Source of the DNA: Montifringilla adamsi
Taxonomy: Eukaryota > Chordata > Aves > Passeriformes > Passeridae
Direction of reading: 5' to 3'
Assembly: GCA_017590115.1 (NCBI GenBank)
Contig: JAGGNK010013559.1
Location: 1,588,122 to 1,652,121, forward strand
Length of the DNA stretch: 64,000 nt
Position 1 is the first letter of the stretch; the number at the start of each line of letters is the position of its first letter. Under the pieces are notes generated by a model, which searched no databases, had not been told where the DNA came from, and saw only the letters and a program-made list of their open reading frames with translations. The position numbers and the translations under genes are program-made. Positions 11,806-24,976 of the stretch are shown one piece after another.

Positions 11806-12371
11806 TAAAGCAGCACAGAATCTGAAAAATAGAAAAGCCAAAACCTGAGGCCTCACTAGGCTGGATTGGGTCCTGCCATGCCCTGCTGGGCTTGGGAAAG
11901 CCTGACTGGATGAATGGTATGGTAACCCCTGAGCTGAGGTAAGGAGAGAGGCAGGTTATCAGCACCTTCCACAGCAGGGGACTGGTGCACCAAAAGTGTT
12001 ATTCATGGGGGTTTTCCTGGGGTTTTCTAGACTGTCAGCAAACTAACTGCAGCCATCTAATGTCCCACAGCAAATGGTATCCCTGTTGTACAGATGTTAC
12101 AGCTGTTGTGACTGCCCAGCTGTGCCCCACTTCACCTGGGGCATCCCAGGGTGCTGCTCCAGCCAGGGCACTGCACTGCCTTGCTCGCAGCTTCCTCCCC
12201 CAGCTTTGTGGGGTCCTTCTGCCAGGGAGGGAAATGCTTGCCAGATGTGCAGCCAGCTGTGCTAGGGGCCAGAAGGGAGTGATTTGGGGAGCCCAGGGCA
12301 GGGAGAGCAACTCCTGCAGCTGCTCCAGCCAGTTTTGATGTACTTTGGAGGAGGGTGCCCTCGGTTGTGAA
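11806..12371. other. no gene seen
   Basis: Intergenic. Several overlapping open frames on both strands with no recognised domain. Confidence 0.4.
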
Positions 12372-12470
12372 GGGGTTCACAAAATCATGGAATGGCTTGG
12401 GTTGGAAGGGACCTTATAGATTATTTCATTCCAACCCCCCCTGCTGTGGCCAACCCTTCCATAGGGTTAA
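12372..12470 (-). mobile_element. CR1 fragment
   Basis: 'AATCATGGAATGGCTTGGGT' followed by 'GGAAGGGACCTTATAGA' is the reverse complement of the CR1 3' end. Strongly truncated. Confidence 0.75.
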
Positions 12471-12811
12471 ATTAGCAATCTGCCCCCTGCTACACCACTC
12501 TGCCGTGCAAATCGGAGTCAAATCACTTCTGCTGCGTGGTCCAGCCCCATTTCCGCGTACGGCAGATCCCTCTTGTCCCTCAGCCGTCATTTTCCTCCTA
12601 AACCCCAAGTGCCAGCCAGGAGCCCTATTCCTGCTGCTGGCGGTGCAGAAGAGCCGCGGGGCCCATCTAGCGGCCATCTCCAGGACGAACATGCGCCCGG
12701 GACACCGGGAACGAGGAGGAGGGCGGCCGGGCTGGGCAGGGCATCCCCGCAGCCCCTCTGGGCTCACACAGCCCTGAGCCGCCCTGAGCCCCGCCGGGAG
12801 CTGCTGGCACA

Positions 12812-13267
12812 TGTCGGATTATGCCTTTTCTGACCCAGAGATGGGGCAACTAAGAGGCGTTCTAAAAATTTTTATTCTATTTTTAGTCTCATGTGAAGGG
12901 TGAGACAATACAGATGTTATAATTCACGACATCACAATCAGAAGCCAACTATTTCCTAATTACAATACATTGTAAGCGTTTCTTGGCTTATCAGCTTTTG
13001 CAAATGCCTTAAAGCAAATGATCTTGAAATTACCCCTTGTGGGTCCCACTCCAATGCATCTTTCATAGTTCTATTTCTCCAAAGTATCTAGTCTTATTTG
13101 TAAGGATGTCCTTTGAAATTTGTTTCTAGTTCCATTTCTCTCTCAACCATATCTGTCCTATTCCATGGCATTTCCAAGTCAGCATTTCTTATCTGAAGGT
13201 TTGCATACGAATGCAAACTCACACTGTGTGAGCCTTCTGTCAGGTTTTCTAATTTCTAATTGGCACA
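12812..13267 (-). mobile_element. solo LTR, family C (copy 1)
   Basis: On the minus strand it starts TGTGCC and ends CCGACA. It aligns throughout with the copies at 33551-33958 and 39572-40052: the blocks 'TTGTAATTAGGAAATAGTTG', 'AGTGGGACCCACAAGGG' and 'GTATTGTCTCACCCTTC' are shared. No clear target duplication. Confidence 0.8.
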
Positions 13268-13890
13268 GAGCACCAAACCCGACCCGGCACGGCCCCAGCA
13301 CACACGGACAGCGCTCTCCCCGATGGGGCCGCTCCTTACATGCCCGGCAGCGAGAGACTCCTTCCTCGTGGAACCTCTTCGCAGCCGCTCTCCTCTTCCT
13401 CGCACACTTCTGGGGCTGCGTGTCCCTCTCCCGCTCCATCACCGCACCGGCACGGCCTTGGGAGGGTCCCAGAGGGATGGGCTGGGATGGGGGGTCTGAC
13501 TCCCGCAGGTGCATCTCCTGCCGCCGAGACGTGCCGTACCGTGCCGTGCCGTGCCGAGCCGAGCCGAGCCGTGCCGAGCCGTGCCGTGCCGTGCTGTGCC
13601 GTGCCGAGCCAAAAGCTGCCGTAGGCCGCTCTCCCGCCGCTCTCCGGCCCCGCAGCTCCGCCCGCCCTCGGTCCCGGAGCTCTGCGGTGCCGGGCGGTTC
13701 TGTCCCCGCACGGGACTCGCTCCCGGGAGCGGAGCAGGACCTCGGGCCGGCTCTGGGGGCGAGGTGGCGGGGACAGCGAGTGCCGGTGCTTGCGGCTGCC
13801 GCAGCTGGAGGCGCTGGCAGAGCTTTCGGGCGGGCAGAGGCGCTGGGCTGGCTGTGCACCCGTGTGTGCGCACGGATCCGCACGAGTGTG
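13268..13890. other. GC-rich block, CpG-island-like
   Basis: High GC with many CpG dinucleotides, especially 13610-13870, between two LTRs. It could be the promoter or first exon of an unseen gene. Long frames exist on both strands, but their composition (A, R, P, S) is what GC-rich DNA gives by chance. No exon can be supported. Confidence 0.45.
13531..13610. repeat. pentamer tandem array (GTGCC/GAGCC) x 16
   Basis: Sixteen consecutive 5-mers, mostly GTGCC or GAGCC, with single GTACC and GTGCT variants. Two unit types alternate irregularly. Confidence 0.95.
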
Positions 13891-13904
13891 TGCACGGACC
13901 TGCA

Positions 13905-13962
13905 CGCGTGTGTGTGTCTGTGTGTGTGCGTGTGTGTGTGAGTGTGTGTGAGTGTGTGTCAG
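13905..13962. repeat. GT dinucleotide microsatellite
   Basis: Interrupted (GT)n tract on the plus strand, able to adopt left-handed (Z) DNA in principle. Confidence 0.9.
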
Positions 13963-14070
13963 TGGTTTTCCACCCGAGGACTGAGGGATGATTAGCCAGA
14001 GGGGAGCAGGATGAGGCTTTGCTGCTGTTGGTGTTCCTGTCCTCAGCTCTGTGGCCAGACACACGTGGGG

Positions 14071-14486
14071 GGGTAGATGAGTAATGCGATGGGTGACTCT
14101 CGCAATTAAAAGGCAAATATTATATATATATATATGTTAAGAGAAGTTTTAAGTCATGTTTTACACAGCCCTTGCATTGCTATCAGGGGGTGACCTGGGT
14201 TTGGGACATTTGGGAGGGTTGGCTCGTTACTATGGCAACAGCTGACCTCCAATCAGGATTTAAGGACGTGACCTCCACCACTGGACAGAAGGACTTGATG
14301 GACAGAACTTTGGGAGGGGCTAAATGGTTAAAAGGAGAAACCTCCATTGTGTGGGTCAGCGCATGGTGGGAAAAATCCTTTGCTCCCGGCGCTGTAATAT
14401 TTTCTCTATTCAGTCTTCTGTTGTACTTTTGATAAGGTTTATTAAAACCTTTTAAATTTTTTTGGAAGTGAGTATAATTTCTCACA
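14071..14486 (+). mobile_element. solo LTR, family B (copy 1)
   Basis: Matches 30303-30770 and 38591-39012. Shared blocks include 'GGAGGGTTGGCTCGTTACTA', 'GACCTCCAATCAGGATTTA', the 'TAATATTTTCTCTATTCAGT' core and the end 'TTTCTCACA'. An ATAT run (14119-14134) lies within. Confidence 0.8.
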
Positions 14487-15039
14487 TGGGTATGTCCATG
14501 TGTCTGTACATGCACACGTGTGTGTATAGTCGTGTGTGCCCACTGGTGTCACCAGTGAATGGTCTGGGCACTCAAAGCTACTGGCAAAAAGCAGATCTTA
14601 ATGCAAATTTGTGACAGTGCAACTTAAGGGAGTTGAATTATGATGTCCACTCTGTTGCTGGCTACGTGGCTGAAGTATGTGTAGGAAAAACAGATTGGAA
14701 TGCATTTAGGATGATTTACATGGAGGGGATTTTACATTTACTGAGGATGCAAAAGGAGGGTGAGGGTACAAAAAGAATGGTGAAAAAGGGTGTAACAGCA
14801 CTCGATCATGGACTGATTTAACAATCAAACATTCAATAGAATTTGCTACATTTTAACAGTGACTTAGTAACAGACTCATGATAAAAGCATTCATAGCAGA
14901 ATCAATTCACACATTCAGAGATGGCGAACATCTGTACTGATCTGTGCAGAGGAACCTGCCAAAAATTCCCCTTAGGTTCAGTGAAATATGTCACATTCCT
15001 GAGTGATTCTCAAAGGTGGGGATTGCACCTTGAGAGGTG
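14487..15039. other. no gene seen
   Basis: Intergenic AT-leaning sequence between two LTRs. No recognised feature. Confidence 0.4.
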
Positions 15040-15325
15040 TCAGGGGTGGGGGTTTGATAAGGGAACCAAAGAATGAGGACCAAATTAGCATTGAAGGCAA
15101 AGGGATCAACAACCAACAGGAGATCAAATACTAAGAATTATGTCATTTAAGACCAATGAAAGAGGATCTCTTTGGGGCTTTGTATGTATAAATATGTGAA
15201 AAATCTGCTAAAGGGGCATGCGTGACAGAATGAATTTCACTGCACAACCCGGGCACATGTGGATGAAATAACTTCTGTCGCACATCCTGGCCAGGATAAA
15301 GTAATGCCTAAATTCTCTTTCCTAC
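15040..15325 (+). mobile_element. LTR fragment, family D (copy 1)
   Basis: Aligns to the right half of the LTR at 21577-22090: 'GTGAAAAATCTGCTAAA', 'CTGCACAACCC', 'GTGGATGAAAT' and 'GCACATCCTGGC' are shared. The left part is missing or too diverged to follow. Confidence 0.65.
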
Positions 15326-15477
15326 CAATTCCAAGTTTCCATCCTGGCCATAACCCAGGTTGGGAACAATGGTACCATTCTCCTCAAGTTAGAACTCAGG
15401 TAAATCATTTACCAAGGCTAACAGGGATAACGGTTATCCTTTGTTATCCACCTTGGTTGGTCACTGAAGACTCCTGC

Positions 15478-16019
15478 TGCTGGAACCCTGGATGCTGAGA
15501 ATTTCAGACTTTCTGTGCTGACAGGCACTGACCCCCAGGAGAACACTGCACTGACCTGAGGCCGTGGAGAAGCTTCCAAAATGGAATGGTAGAACTGGGA
15601 TTGTGGGTGTGGAGTTTGAATAGAAGTGTGTGATATCACAGGGTGGAAAACTTAGAGTTTAAGGTTTTAGAAGATAGTAATAGATAAAGCACAATGGAGG
15701 TTTTAGGGCAGAGGCTGCTCCTTCTTCACCCTTTTCTCCATGGGTTTGGATGGTTTTGTGTAATTGGATAAAAAAGCCCGCATTGCGGACACAGTTGGTT
15801 ATTGGGTTAAAAATAAAAATAATTTAGGTGTTATTTTTTAATTGGACAGTTTATCCTTAAAAAGCCTTGGAGAGAGAAACACAGGGCTCCATTTTTAGTT
15901 TGTTAGAGTGAAGTGCTGTAGAACTCAGGGTTTGTGAGACTGTGACAGAGATAAGAACCAATAAACATCTGATTCTCAACAAGAAATATCATCTCACGCA
16001 TTTAATCCTGACCTTGGCA
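15478..16019 (+). mobile_element. LTR, family A (copy 2)
   Basis: 542 bp, TGCTGGAACC...TTGGCA. It is followed by 'AAAAAAGAAGCAAAGAAT', which is also found after copy 1, so a few bases of internal element or common flank are retained. No target duplication was seen. Confidence 0.82.
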
Positions 16020-16930
16020 AAAAAGAAGCAAAGAATGAATCAGCATTCTGTTACAGTCAGAATTATTCCCACCTTTACCATGCTGCAGTACAGTCAGGGA
16101 CACTTTATCACCCAACTGGTGCAGTCCAGGGGATGCTTTAAGAACCCATAAATGAAAAAACACACACTTTTGAGATAATATTAGTAGAGGAGCTAGTAGG
16201 AAAGCTGATCTTTATTGGAGGCCTTCAGAGTCAGTTATGGAAAAATGGCCAAAAAACCCAGAGGAACGGTAGAAAACAGCAGGGCTGGGCGGTGGCAGAC
16301 AGGCTTCGCAAGCAGCTGCCACGTGGAGCCAGGAGCTGCTCACTCTGGGAAGGGAGATGGGGTTGGGGTCCCGTTCCCTGTGAGGCTGGGTGTTCCAAAG
16401 TCCGTTCTTGCAAGCAAAATCTCACCCATGCTAAGGAGAAGCAGTGCAGGACAAAAACACAGTGGTAGCAAATCCTCTGGGCAGCAACAGTCCAGCACCA
16501 GAACCCCACCTGTCTCCACTCTGATGCCAAGAGAGAGCACAAGAGAGCTGAGCTTCAGCCCCGATCCCCCAGGCAATATCTTGCAGCATCTCTGTCCTTC
16601 CCGAGAGAAACCCCCCAGCCAAGAGACTGCAAACTGCACCCCTTCCCTGGCAACTTTGTCCACATCTTTCATGTCTCTTGAATATCTGTGTCTCCGTTTG
16701 AGAGTTACCCCAGGACAATCTGTGCTTCCATCTCTTAGGCAAGAAATGGGAGAAAAATTCCATGAGAGAAAGAAAATAAAAAGGAAAAATCCTAACCTCC
16801 AACACTGGGGAAAAGGGGAAGAGGAACTTCAGGCATGGCTTACTTTTAGCTTTTTTTTTTTTTTTTTTTTTTTGTTAAGATGCAGCCCTCTAAACAAACA
16901 TACCTTTAATGGTTGATTTATACATTCACA
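16020..16930. other. no gene seen
   Basis: Contains a long plus-strand open frame (16215-16916) with no recognisable domain, and a pure T tract at 16851-16873. It may lie just beyond the lysozyme 3' end. Confidence 0.4.
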
Positions 16931-16953
16931 CAAGACATGAGTTTAAGCATCCC

Positions 16954-16959
16954 TTTATT
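16954..16959 (-). terminator. candidate poly(A) signal of the lysozyme gene
   Basis: AATAAA on the minus strand, followed by a GT-rich stretch ('CTTGTGTGAATG'), the classic layout. It would give an 870-nt 3' UTR. A nearer AATAAA at 17645-17650 is an alternative. Confidence 0.4.
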
Positions 16960-17826
16960 GCATAAGCACCAAAGAAGTCATTGCTCCCCTAGCAGCAGCA
17001 GAAAGCACATGAAGCAGTAAACATGTTTTTTCAGTGTTAGCACCTTTCATTCATGCACTGTTTCTGAATCCGGCTTTCATTTGGAAAAAGGACTTGTAAA
17101 CTAAACAGCAAGACATTTCCCTTCCCTAACAGCCTTTCCAACCCATCGTTTCCTTGCAGAGATGCTGCCTGCACTCTAGGCTGTTTGATTGACTTCCCCA
17201 AAGAATGATAAGAAATGCTGTATTCCCTCAGGCCAGATGCCCATATGTTTCAGTGCCCTATCCCTCATACCAGCCAGGGGCAGATGCTCAGATAAATTTA
17301 AGGAGCAATGTCATGTTTCAGCATAGTTTTCTCTCTCTGTCAGTGGTCTGTCTTAATCAGTGACTGTCTTAGTCATAAGGCAACATAATTCTGCATGTCC
17401 TACACAATGTTCATTACATTTTTGTATTTCCTCACTACAGACACTCCAATAAGAATGGGCAAAAAATAAAGGGGAAGAAGGAGAGGAGGAAGGGAGGGGT
17501 GAAGGAGAACAGAGAAAGAAACAAAAGGAGAGAGAAATCCTAAATGTTGCTAAGCCCTGTTAGGGCAACAAAATCTTGAGTCAGGATTATGCAAGTAAAT
17601 CGAGGCTGAAACTCCACCTGTAGTGGTTTGTTGCTACACCTGTTTTTATTAAGCTGTGAGCTGTGAGTTTTCTGTTCGCATTGCAGCAGTGTGAAAGGCC
17701 TCCAGAGTTAGCACTAGCCAGTACCCACTCTATCTTAATAATAGACTGGATTTAATTCCCCGCACCCATGGCCTCCTCTCCAAATGCTGGTGGTCCTGAG
17801 GAAACGATCAACACTTGTGGAGCGAT

Positions 17827-19341
<1,515 letters not shown>

Positions 19342-19349
19342 CCTGCTCC

Positions 19350-21576
19350 CAGGAGGAGGATCAGCTGGTTGAGCAAGCATATCTGGGAAGTCTGGGCAGT
19401 CATTACAGTAACAAGCCAATAAGGAAGTGGGCCAAACTCCAAAACAAACTCCAAAACAACTCCAAAGTTCCTGGAAGGTGCCAGTACCTATTTCACTGGT
19501 CCTTCAAGGCTGGATTATATATTTTCCCCAGACACCCCAGCAATCCTCAGTTGGATATTATTCCAAATGTCACGACTGTAGTTCCCTTGTGTGAGTGTCA
19601 TGGTATAACACCAGCGGTCTGATAAGTCACTCAATCTCTCCCACTCTATTGGGATGGGAAAGGTAAAAGTTAGGAAACTTGTGGATTGGGATACAGGCAG
19701 ATTAACGGGGAAAGAAAAAGCCACACATGAAAGAAAAAGTGAAATAGAGAGGAAACACACTCCTTCCCATCAGCAGGAAGATGTTTAGCCACCTCCAGGA
19801 AACCAGGCTGCACCACATTAACAGTGGTTCAGGAAGACCAACACCATCACTCCAAATTCCAAATCCCCCTCCTTCCTTCTTCTTCCTTCAGGTTTATACT
19901 TTGAGCAGGACCCTACATATGATCTGGGATATGCCGTGGTCAGTGGGGGTCAGCTGTCTTGGCTGCATCCCCCATCATGGTCTAGGGGAATGATATTTGC
20001 TGATTTAGTACTCCCATTAAAAAGTCTACAAGCTGTTCCCCTCACCTTCTCCAGTCCCAGGTTGAGCTAAAAAGAATTTAGTAGGAATGGCAATAAGTTA
20101 CAAATCAACCAAGAAAAATGTCCTGATATAGAACCTGCTGCAAAGGAGGTGAAGAAGGAGTAGCCAACTTCGTGTTCTTAATTCATCTTCCTACTATCCC
20201 TTGTAAAATACTTCTGAACAATAAACTACATACAACAGAAATAAACCCGATTTATTATGTTTTTGTTTGCATGGATTGTGTATTACAAGCCATGGCTGAT
20301 CACTGGACATTAACTTCATTGGTCATTACCTCAAGATTGCCACTACCTCAAGTGGTCATTGCCACTACATTGGCTGCCTTTGACATCAGTTTTCTTTCTC
20401 CTACTGTATGCATCAAAAAGCTCAAGAAAATAAGGGTGAGAAAAAATCTTGAAAGGTAAAAATAAAAAGAGGCAATGATTATCAAAGACATAAAGCTAAG
20501 AAGATATGGTACAGCTGAGTAGCAGGAGTCTCTCATATTGGCGTGTCTGATGCAGAAATAGCAAAAGGTGACTGTGCTGGGTGTAGCTGAGGTAATTTCC
20601 CTCCCAGTGGCTGGCATGAGGCTGTATTTTGGATTTGTGCTGAATGTAGAGATGATAATGGAGATGTTTTTGTTATTGCTGAGCAGTGCTCACACGGAGC
20701 CAAGGCCTTTTCTGCTTTTCATACTGCCAGGCTGGCAAGGGGGCTGGGGGGTACTTGGGAAGCTGGGAGGAGACACAGCTGGGACAGATGACCCAAAGTG
20801 ATCAAAGGCATGTTCCAGGCCATATGACATCATGCTCAGTATATAAAGTGGTGGGCAGAAGGAAGGAGGGGAGGGATGTTTGGAGTGATGGTGTTTGTCT
20901 TCCCAAGTCACTGTTACATGTCCTGGAACCCTGCTCTCTGTGGGATGGCTGAACACCTGCCTGCCCATGGGAAACAGGGAGTGAATTCCTGGGTTTGCTT
21001 TGTTTGTGCATTTGGCTTTTGTTTTCCATACTAAACTGTATCCCAACCCATGAATTTTCCAGCTTTAACCCTTCTGATTCTCTCCCTGATCCTTCTGGCA
21101 AGGGAGTGGGGAGCGGCTGTGTGGGGCTTGGCTGATAAACCACATTGACATTGACTGACAAACTCAGGACACAGGAATTATATTCCCTCTACATGTTTTC
21201 ACACTTCTTAATCCTTGAAAGGGTCCTCTATGGTTTATTTCCTCCTCTAGCTCCAAAGCAAGCTCTTTATCCTTTCATGCTAACAATGCCATATGACTTT
21301 GAAAAAAGAAGAATTGAGGATTAACGGAGTATTTGGGGAGGGGATTGTGATTGAGGTGTTGAATAGAAGAGCTTTTTTCTTCTCTAGCAGTCATAGAGGA
21401 TATTGGCAAGAGAAATAATTTCACTGGTTTCTTTACATATTTTTATATCAACTGCCATCGCACCTAAGTTGGAGGAAATTGTGCAAAGGCTTCATGTTTG
21501 CTGTGAATTCCACGGAAGGAAGGAGTCCATGCCACTACAACCCTCTAGCTCAGTGAGGAGCTTGTGGGGGTCCTCT
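19350..21576. other. no gene seen
   Basis: Upstream flank of the lysozyme gene. Apart from a TATA/CRE-like pair at 20825-20848 there is no recognisable gene or repeat. Confidence 0.4.
20825..20848 (+). promoter_or_regulatory. TGACATCA plus TATATAAAG pair
   Basis: A CRE/AP-1-like octamer TGACATCA (20825-20832) is followed by TATATAAAG (20840-20848). This is a compact core-promoter layout on the plus strand with no coding sequence identified downstream. It may belong to an old LTR or an unannotated transcript. Confidence 0.3.
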
Positions 21577-22090
21577 TGTTGGAAATGATACCAAGTTTAA
21601 AATTTTTTGTATAACTTGAGTCAGGGGTTTTGTTTGCCTTTGCCCAAATGGAAAGGAATTGAAATTTCTTTTCAAAAGACTGTTTTACCACTCCAGGCCT
21701 GATGAGATTAACATCAGGGAGTAGCACAGAAGATACACAGAAGGCAATGACCGTCATTAACAACTGTCAACTCCAAACGTGACACCTGATCTGGGAAAAG
21801 ATAGGTAAGAGATAGATAAGAATGATGACCTAATTAGCATCGGAGTCAAAGAGATCTGTAACCAATAAGGAACCAAATACTAAGAGCTGCATAACTTGGA
21901 AAAAATGAACCGTGAACCAATGTAGCTCAGTGGGTTTTGACTGTATAAAGTTTGTGAAAAATCTGCTAAAATTCATGTGTCATGGATTTTCTCTGCACAA
22001 CCCCGGCTATGTGGATGAAATTATTTCTGTTGCACATCCTGGCTAGAACAACGTCCTGCCAGAATGAAGCAATGCATTGATTCTCTAACA
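21577..22090 (+). mobile_element. LTR, family D (copy 2)
   Basis: 514 bp, TGTTGGAAAT...CTCTAACA. It contains 'TGTATAAAGTTTGTG' (TATA) and the 'CTGCACAACCCCGGC' block shared with 15040-15325. No target duplication was found. Confidence 0.7.
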
Positions 22091-22955
22091 CTAAAAATGT
22101 TGTTGGAGAATTTTGTTTTTCCTGCAGTTTCAGTGACTGTGGTTTATTCTAGGCAAGTTTTTATTGTTTCTGGGAAAGGGATCTCCTTTACTAAGGCACT
22201 TTTAGAATGTGTTTCCTGGAGACAGTTTGTTTAGTGTAAAACTTCAGTGCTTGGCTTTACACTTGAGTAAATGGTTCTGAAATGAGTGACAGGTATTATA
22301 ACATTTGAAAATAGCTGTGAAATTTGTATTTGTTATTTTATTTACCCTTACATAGCCCAGAATTTGTTTCCAAGACCCACTTTGTATAGAAGGTTGGACT
22401 TTTTAAACAAAGTTTGGCACAGCTTTGTGACTTGAGATTCAACTGTCAGATAAGAATTAAACTTGAAATCTAGGAAATGAAAAAAAAGAGCCTCACATTC
22501 ACAATAATAGCTTTCCTACATTATTTGAAGGAACAGTGAGAATTCTTTGGGAAATGTAACACCTGAATAGCTCTTAGCTGCAGCAGCGTTCACTGCTCAG
22601 CTGTTCGCTGCTCATTCTGTGCCGTAGTTTGAAGTTGGCTTCCTTACTAGTTGCTGGTACTTCCATGTAGGATTGCTTTACTTGTCTGATTCATGAGGGA
22701 GGTGACAGTGACACTTGATGGAGCTTTTGCTGCCAGGGGATTCCCCAGCAACTCAGACTTGAGGCTCAATTGAGTAGAGTGAGCTACTTCCATACATTGC
22801 TCATATGGTCATTTTTGCTCTGAGTTGAATTTTTTTTTTTTTTTTTTTTTTGGCATGGGAGTACTAAAAAAGTTATTACCTCACTTAAAAGTTCTTCTTC
22901 TTTTTAATTTGAGACTCTGGGTGAAGAGGAAGAATGAAGATAATGCCATAAATAA
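22091..22955. other. no gene seen; T tract
   Basis: AT-leaning intergenic DNA with a pure T run at about 22830-22851. No coding or RNA gene recognised. Confidence 0.4.
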
Positions 22956-22959
22956 AACT

Positions 22960-23462
22960 GTTACCAGATGATAAGTGGCTACACCTGGTGAGCTAACACA
23001 ACGCTTGTTCCAGAATGAACTGCAAAATGCCCATTGTGTAAGAAGGAGACTGGGAATTCACCACCCTCAGTGTCCTGCCAACTCAGCCAGGTCACCTGGA
23101 ACACTGGGGTCCACAACCACCAGGGACCAGCAGAGAGCCCCCAGGACAAAAGAATGAATGCGTAAAGGAAAGGGGAAATATGTTAATGATTTTGGGGAAA
23201 TCATATGTATGTATATAAAATATATGCATAAAAATCATATGTATAATCATATGTATCATATGATTATCATGTGTATGTTTAGTCTGGGACAATCAATGAA
23301 TATTTATAAGAAATACAGAATATAAACAGAAACTTTCCTGTACTCAGCATGCAGGGCTTTGGGAGGAGCTATCCCCTCGTACATCTGGCTGAATAAAGAA
23401 TGCTGCTTTTTAATGCTACATTGGTGTTAAGGAGTTTCTTATTTTACTGACTTTTTGGTAAC
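22960..23462 (+). mobile_element. LTR-like element
   Basis: The right end has an LTR pattern: 'GGAGCTATCCCC', 'GAATAAAGAATGCTGC' and a close in 'TTTTTGGTAACA'. An AT-rich run of 'CATATGTAT'-type repeats sits inside (23200-23280). Left edge uncertain. Confidence 0.45.
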
Positions 23463-23571
23463 AAAAAATTAAGTCCCTGTCCTGGATTAACTTAAGTGAC
23501 AATAAACCACCACGAGGTTGCTAGAAAGGGGCTTGCAGAGAATTCCTGGCTAAAAGTCATATGCCATAAGT

Positions 23572-23840
23572 CTGATGAAGAGCAGCTGAGGGAGCTGGGA
23601 AAGGGGCTCAGCCTGGAGAAAAGGAGGCTCAGGGGGGCCCTTGTGGTTCTGCACTACTCCTGAGAGGAGGGGGCAGCCGGGGGGGGTCGGGCTCTGCTCC
23701 CAGGAAACGGGGACAGGAGGAGAGGGAACAGGCTCAAGATGTGCCAGGGCAGGTTCAGGTTGGACATCAGCAGGAATTTCTCCATGGAAAGTGTGGTCAG
23801 GCCTTGGAAGGAGCTGCCCAGGGAGGTGGTGGAGTCCCCA
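23572..23840 (+). mobile_element. CR1 LINE fragment
   Basis: Typical CR1 3' region: 'GAGGGAGCTGGGAAAGGGGC', 'CCTGGAGAAAAGGAGGCTCA' and 'AGGTTGGACATCAGCAGG'. It stops before the usual CR1 tail. Confidence 0.85.
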
Positions 23841-24111
23841 TCCTTTGCTTCCTTATTAACTGCTTAGTTCTACTGATCAAACAAAGGTTGAAGTACAATT
23901 CCCAGGGCCTATGGCTTTATTTATTTTAGTCAGTAGTGCTAGGCTCTGGCACAAATTAGTCTCTCACTGCACATCCATGGTCAAGGAGTAGATGTTTCCA
24001 TGCATTCTGCCATTGTCTTAAACCCTGGACTTGTGGCTTCCACTCTGTTTCTGAGATAGGACACACACAGCACTGTGTCAGAGGTTTACAAGAGATGGGT
24101 TGGAAACAACT

Positions 24112-24166
24112 GGTCATAGAATCATGGAACCATGGAACCATGGAACCCCTGACATGGAAGGGACCC
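24112..24166 (-). mobile_element. CR1 tail fragment
   Basis: 'GGTCATAGAATCATGGAACC' followed by 'GACATGGAAGGGACCCC' is the reverse complement of the CR1 3' end, with the 'CATGGAAC' motif repeated three times. Confidence 0.7.
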
Positions 24167-24266
24167 CTACCATACTTCTGTCCTGCCTACCCCTCCTGAA
24201 AAGCCTGTAACTGTCCAGAAGAAACAGGTGAGGAGCCTTTGGGTAATGAACCTTCTCCTTCTGAGT

Positions 24267-24293
24267 GAAGAACCTTCTGGGTGAAGGTTCTTC
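24267..24293. repeat. perfect hairpin, 10-bp arms
   Basis: GAAGAACCTT and AAGGTTCTTC are exact reverse complements separated by 7 nt. The same words recur with changes at 24470-24535, inside CR1-derived DNA. Confidence 0.85.
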
Positions 24294-24294
24294 A

Positions 24295-24705
24295 GAACCA
24301 GAACGCAGAATGTGGTCAGGTACTGGAACAGGTTCCCCAGCAAATTGGCTACAGCACCAAGCCAGCTGTCAGACACATGGTGTGGTTGTTGGGCTGTCCT
24401 GTGCAGGGCCAGGAGTTGCAGGATTTGGACTCGATGATCCTTGTGGGTCCCCTCTAACTCAGCAGATTCTGATTCACCCAGAAGGTTTTTCACCCAGAAG
24501 GTTCTTTACCCAAATGGTTCTTCACTCAGAGGGTGGTTGGGCACTGGAACAGGCTTCCCAGAGAGCTGGTGACAGCACTGAGCCAGCAGCCAGACACATG
24601 GTGTGGTTGTTAGGGCTGTCCTGTGCAGGGCCAGGAGTTGGACTTGATGATCCTTGTGGGTCCCTTTCAACAGAGGGGATTAAATGATTCTGTAATTCCT
24701 AATAT
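24295..24705 (+). mobile_element. two tandem CR1 3' ends
   Basis: Two successive CR1 tails (about 24295-24475 and 24530-24705), each with 'CAGACACATGGTGTGGTTGT', 'GTCCTGTGCAGGGCCAGGAG' and 'GATGATCCTTGTGGGTCCC'. They look like an internal duplication of one insertion. Confidence 0.8.
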
Positions 24706-24829
24706 CTTACCTAAAACTCACCTGACACAGTCCCACATGCATCCTCTAAAATCAACATTGGGCTGCCACATCATTCCCCCCATTTCCCTTCTTCCCCCTG
24801 CCCTTTCTTCTTCTTTTGAGTTTTCTTCT

Positions 24830-24976
24830 TTATTTATCTTTGCCCTGGGTTGAGACTTTCTGGTTTTCCATCTTTCCATGAACCTTCACTCGGTAAATGC
24901 AGGTGTACCAGGGGTTTCCCCAGTTGCTTTTCACAAGAAGTTTGACACGTGAAAAGGCTCTGGGGAGCAGCATGTT
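24830..24976 (-). CDS. SUN gene last exon
   Basis: 147 nt in phase 0, 48 codons plus TAA (24830-24832). Encodes the C-terminal SUN strand set with 'VKLLVKSNWGNPWYTCIY' and a short lysine-rich tail. An AATAAA (24829-24834, minus) overlaps the stop codon. Confidence 0.92.
   Translation of the reverse strand, partial: NMLLPRAFSRVKLLVKSNWGNPWYTCIYRVKVHGKMENQKVSTQGKDK

Noticed and set aside
13120..13941. 273-codon plus-strand open frame and long minus-strand partners
   Set aside because: They run through an LTR, a pentamer array and a GT microsatellite. Composition follows the repeat, and no splice or domain evidence exists.
16215..16916. 233-codon plus-strand frame next to the lysozyme gene
   Set aside because: Ends in a T tract, has no recognised domain, and overlapping frames of similar length occur on the other strand.
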